From assembly GCA_049275655.1 (NCBI GenBank), contig JBASUY010000054.1, forward strand, positions 1 to 26,812: 26,812 bases of DNA, given 5' to 3'. Of the stretch, positions 24,608-26,812 are shown piece by piece. Made by a program: the position numbers and the translations under genes. This DNA comes from Sherwoodlollariibacterium sp049275655 (GTDB lineage: Bacteria > Omnitrophota > Gorgyraeia > Gygaellales > Profunditerraquicolaceae). The first letter of the stretch is position 1, and each line of letters begins with the position of its first letter. The notes below the pieces were generated by a model that was given only the letters and a program-made list of their open reading frames with translations, had not been told where the DNA came from and searched no databases.

Positions 24608-24636
24608 TTGACAGTTAAGGAGTTTTATGCTATAAA
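24608..24636 (+). promoter_or_regulatory. Predicted strong promoter of the membrane protein/ParA group
   Basis: TTGACA (24608-24613), exactly 17 bp, and TATAAA (24631-24636), with an extended TG at 24628-24629. This is the best promoter match in the window. Transcription would start near 24643, about 7 bases before the ATG at 24650, leaving no room for a Shine-Dalgarno site. Confidence 0.75.
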
Positions 24637-24649
24637 ATTATAAATTACA

Positions 24650-25210
24650 ATGGATAAGAGAGAGGTTTACGAACATCTAGCCAAGATATATCTTGACGCT
24701 TCATCCAAAAAAAAAGGAAAAACCAAAAACCACTTAAGGCTTTATAGTAACTTATTTGTTATAGGTTTTGTCTTTTTAATCGGAATAGCTTCAAGCATAT
24801 CTTACCTATCAAAAAGCAAACACTCGGCATACGAGACTGCGCTTTTTGTCCTTGATGCCCCGGCAAAGATAAACTTTAACTTTAACCCGGCAAAAAAAGA
24901 ATCCTTTACTATAAACCTAAACCGCTTAAACTTAAGCTCTTTTAAGGCTTTAGCCTTTGCCGTAAAAAATACCGATAAAAATAGTAACGCCGCTCTACGG
25001 ATTGAGCTTACTAATTCTTTTAAAGAAAGGTCTGAAATTTACCTAAAACAAATCCCTGCTAAATGGGATGATTTTAAGATATCTTTCCTTGATTTTAAAA
25101 ATATAAATGACTGGTCTGATATGCAGAGCATATCTTTTACGATAGAAGAATGGAACGCACAGAAAGATAAGGGGATAATTTATATAGATAACCTTCGTTT
25201 CCTAAAATAA
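24650..25210 (+). CDS. Single-pass membrane protein with CBM11/CIA30-like beta-sandwich
   Basis: Function unknown; 186 residues. A basic cytoplasmic N-terminus (1-30; EVYEHLAKIYLDASSKKKGK) precedes one membrane helix (about 32-53), and the rest is predicted outside the inner membrane. The outer part (about 60-186) has a beta-sandwich look ending in KGIIYIDNLRFL, a signature often seen in galactose-binding-like CBM11/CIA30 domains; W(D)DF and WSDMQSISFTI fit the same fold. Carbohydrate binding is inferred from this weak resemblance. It follows a GH57 gene and precedes a ParA-CBM48 gene by 34 bp, and is likely first in a three-gene transcript. Confidence 0.72.
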   Translation: MDKREVYEHLAKIYLDASSKKKGKTKNHLRLYSNLFVIGFVFLIGIASSISYLSKSKHSAYETALFVLDAPAKINFNFNPAKKESFTINLNRLNLSSFKALAFAVKNTDKNSNAALRIELTNSFKERSEIYLKQIPAKWDDFKISFLDFKNINDWSDMQSISFTIEEWNAQKDKGIIYIDNLRFLK

Positions 25211-25244
25211 GATTTTTTTTAAAAAAAGAGGAGGCTTAAAAAAT

Positions 25245-26330
25245 ATGCGCATAATTGCTATCACCAACCAAAAGGGCGGATGCGGCAAAACAACAACAGC
25301 TGTTAACTTAGCAGCCTCGCTGTCTGTAAACAACAGAAAGGCTTTATTACTAGACCTTGACCCTCAGTCTCATGCAACCTTAGGTTTAAATATAAAATCA
25401 ACTTTGAGCATTTACAATGTCCTTTCTAAAATTTCACATCAAAAAGCAAAATTAGAAAATATTATTCAAAACGTAAGCCCTGATTTTGATATCGCCCCAA
25501 GCAGCATAGTCCTAAGCACCTTGGAGCAGGAGTTAGCCGGTGAGATAGGCAGAGAATCACGCTTAAACGAGGTATTAAAGGCTTTTAAGAATAACTATGA
25601 TTATATCATCATTGATTGCCCCCCAAACTTAGGCATCCTAACCATAAATGCTATCCGCGCTTCTTCAGAGGTTATCATACCGGTTGAGGCCAGCAGGTTT
25701 TCTTTAGAAGGCTTAACTCAACTTATTAGTATAGTTGATTTAGTCCGTGACCGCCTAAACCATCAGGCTGATTTTAAAGTCCTGGTAACCAACTTTGACT
25801 CGCGCCTAGCCCATTCTTTTAAAATGCTTGAGAAAATCAAAGAAGATTTTAAAGAAAGGCTCTTTAGCAATATCATCCATGTGAATGTCAAGCTTAAAGA
25901 AGCGCAAAATCAAGGGAAACATGTTTTAGATTTTGATAAATACTGCCGCGGGGCAAAGGATTATTTTAGCCTTGCACGGGAGATAATCACTCAAGAGAAA
26001 ACACCTACCCCGGCTTTAGTCTTAGAAAAAAGGATGCAGGAAATTCTAAAAGAACAACTACCGCGTTTAACAGAAGTTGCTTTTTCGATATTCGCCCCAA
26101 AGGCTTCTGATGTTTACTTAGTAGGCGAGTTCAATAACTGGCAGGTAAATGAATCTGCCCGGATGATACAGAACAACGGGACGTGGAATAAGAAGATAAA
26201 CTTAAATACCGGAAGATACCGCTACCGCTTTGTTGTGGACGGAAATTGGGTTGAGGATACTGCCAACCCGCAAAAAGAGGCAAACCCTTACGGCTCTCTT
26301 GATTCCTTAGTTGAGGTTAAGGCAAAGTAA
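25245..26330 (+). CDS. ParA-family ATPase fused to a CBM48/AMPK-type glycogen-binding domain
   Basis: Two-part protein of 361 residues. Residues 1-255 are a ParA/Soj-type ATPase: deviant Walker A QKGGCGKTTTAVNLA with signature Lys10 and Lys15, LLLDLDPQSHATLGL, Walker B region YIIIDCPPNLG, VIIPVEASRFSLEGL and the late NVKLKEAQNQGKHVLDFD. A short helical linker (about 256-272) leads to a CBM48-type domain (about 275-361): FSIFAPKASDVYLVGEFNNW, TGRYRYRFVVDGNW and a closing PYGSLDSLVEVK. Trp299 and Trp335 match the two sugar-stacking tryptophans of AMPK-beta; Arg328 replaces the Lys; the later Asn is not conserved. GAGGAGG precedes the ATG. No ParB is adjacent. It may place glucan-bound cargo on the nucleoid (inference). 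Confidence 0.93.
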   Translation: MRIIAITNQKGGCGKTTTAVNLAASLSVNNRKALLLDLDPQSHATLGLNIKSTLSIYNVLSKISHQKAKLENIIQNVSPDFDIAPSSIVLSTLEQELAGEIGRESRLNEVLKAFKNNYDYIIIDCPPNLGILTINAIRASSEVIIPVEASRFSLEGLTQLISIVDLVRDRLNHQADFKVLVTNFDSRLAHSFKMLEKIKEDFKERLFSNIIHVNVKLKEAQNQGKHVLDFDKYCRGAKDYFSLAREIITQEKTPTPALVLEKRMQEILKEQLPRLTEVAFSIFAPKASDVYLVGEFNNWQVNESARMIQNNGTWNKKINLNTGRYRYRFVVDGNWVEDTANPQKEANPYGSLDSLVEVKAK

Positions 26331-26361
26331 GATTTTTCCATAAAAACGGAGGAAGCGTATT

Positions 26362-26772
26362 ATGGCGTTAAAAAAGAAGAAGGTTAAGAATAAAAAGAAG
26401 GTTATTAGAAAGCGCTTGCCGAAAAAGAAAAAACCGGCAAAAAAGAAAGAAGCAAAAAGGAAACCTTTAAAAAAACGTAAAATATTAAAAAGAAAACCGG
26501 CTAAAAAGATTAAGCCTAAAAAGAGAGAAGGGGCAGAGGTAGGGATAATATCCCACTACTTTCCACATGTCCAAGCAGCAGTTATTAAGCTTAAATGCCC
26601 ATTATCCGTAGGAGAAAACATAAACATCAAAGGACATACAACAGATTTTACCCAACCCGTAGTTTCTATGCAGATTAACAGAGTTACTGTTACTTCAGCT
26701 AAATCAGGCCAGGAGATTGGCATTTTAGTCAATTCTAGGGTCAGACAAGGGGATTTAGTTACTAAATGTTAA
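26362..26772 (+). CDS. Lysine-rich protein with EF-Tu-domain-2-like beta-barrel
   Basis: A 136-residue protein of two unlike parts. Residues 1-58 are histone-H1-like: 34 are Lys or Arg, with Pro and Ala spacing. Residues about 58-136 form a translation-factor-type barrel like domain 2 of EF-Tu and the small elongation-factor-like proteins: EVGIISHYFPHVQAAVIKLK, LSVGENINIKGHTTDF, QINRVTV and the ending GILVNSRVRQGDLVTK. There is no GTPase domain. Nucleic-acid or ribosome binding is likely from charge; the function is unknown. It has a CGGAGG ribosome binding site and lies 31 bp after the ParA-CBM48 gene, so it is probably in the same transcript. Confidence 0.82.
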   Translation: MALKKKKVKNKKKVIRKRLPKKKKPAKKKEAKRKPLKKRKILKRKPAKKIKPKKREGAEVGIISHYFPHVQAAVIKLKCPLSVGENINIKGHTTDFTQPVVSMQINRVTVTSAKSGQEIGILVNSRVRQGDLVTKC

Positions 26773-26782
26773 GGTAGTAACC

Positions 26783-26807
26783 GGCCTATCCCTATAAAGG
26801 ATAGGCC
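26783..26807 (+). terminator. Hairpin at the right edge, possible terminator
   Basis: GGCCTATCC (26783-26791) pairs with GGATAGGCC (26799-26807) around loop CTATAAA, 11 bp after the last gene. Only TAAAA follows before the window ends, so a T tract cannot be confirmed. Confidence 0.5.
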
Positions 26808-26812
26808 TAAAA

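Noticed and set aside
25211..25228. T8A7 stretch as a terminator before ParA-CBM48
   Set aside because: No GC-rich stem; a simple A/T run directly before a strong ribosome binding site.
25245..26330. Ordinary chromosomal parA of a parABS system
   Set aside because: No parB or parS-like palindromes are next to it, and the C-terminal CBM48 domain is not part of Soj/ParA proteins.

Overview
This 26.8 kb window is tightly packed bacterial chromosome. It carries 26 protein genes and one tRNA gene, all on the + strand, with many 4-26 bp gene overlaps and no intergenic gap longer than about 165 bp. The DNA is AT-rich, with many TTA and AGG codons. The proteins include lipoproteins with lipoboxes and an outer-membrane beta-barrel protein, so the cell is Gram-negative (diderm). 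Housekeeping genes with a Firmicutes-like order, pyruvate phosphate dikinase, a GH57 enzyme and heptamer repeats together suggest an uncultured lineage. My best guess is Omnitrophota (former OP3), inferred from general resemblance and not proven here.

Layout. 1-2051 is the 3' part of dnaE. 2113-5588 holds hup (HU), hisS, aspS and a LysM lipoprotein. 5597-8997 is phoH, a PgpH-type HD phosphodiesterase, ybeY and recO. 9024-13148 is panE, apbE, mgtE and panB. 13193-18279 is glyS (alpha2 type), ppdK and a sigma-70 factor. As I recall it, phoH-pgpH-ybeY-recO-glyS-ppdK-sigma matches an old gene order known from Firmicutes, here interrupted by the pan/apbE/mgtE block. 18282-20034 is apt, tRNA-Arg(CCT), a PHP phosphoesterase and a small lipoprotein. 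20199-21554 is a porin-like gene closed by a strong terminator. 21646-23009 is an AbiE-type toxin-antitoxin pair. 23046-26772 is an accessory-looking group: a GH57 enzyme, a membrane-anchored beta-sandwich protein, a ParA ATPase fused to a CBM48/AMPK-type glycogen-binding domain, and a lysine-rich protein ending in an EF-Tu-domain-2-like barrel.

The most unusual content is the ParA-CBM48 fusion and its carbohydrate-related neighbours, which could be a system that positions polysaccharide granules on the nucleoid (hypothesis). Other points of note are an aspartyl-tRNA synthetase that lacks the whole GAD insertion domain and carries markers of a non-discriminating enzyme; three matching 4 x 7 bp arrays, one of them encoding a signal peptide; 8-bp arrays in opposite orientation on either side of ppdK; and a shared TCTTGAC-type promoter whose start points often fall at or a few bases before the ATG, suggesting leaderless mRNAs.
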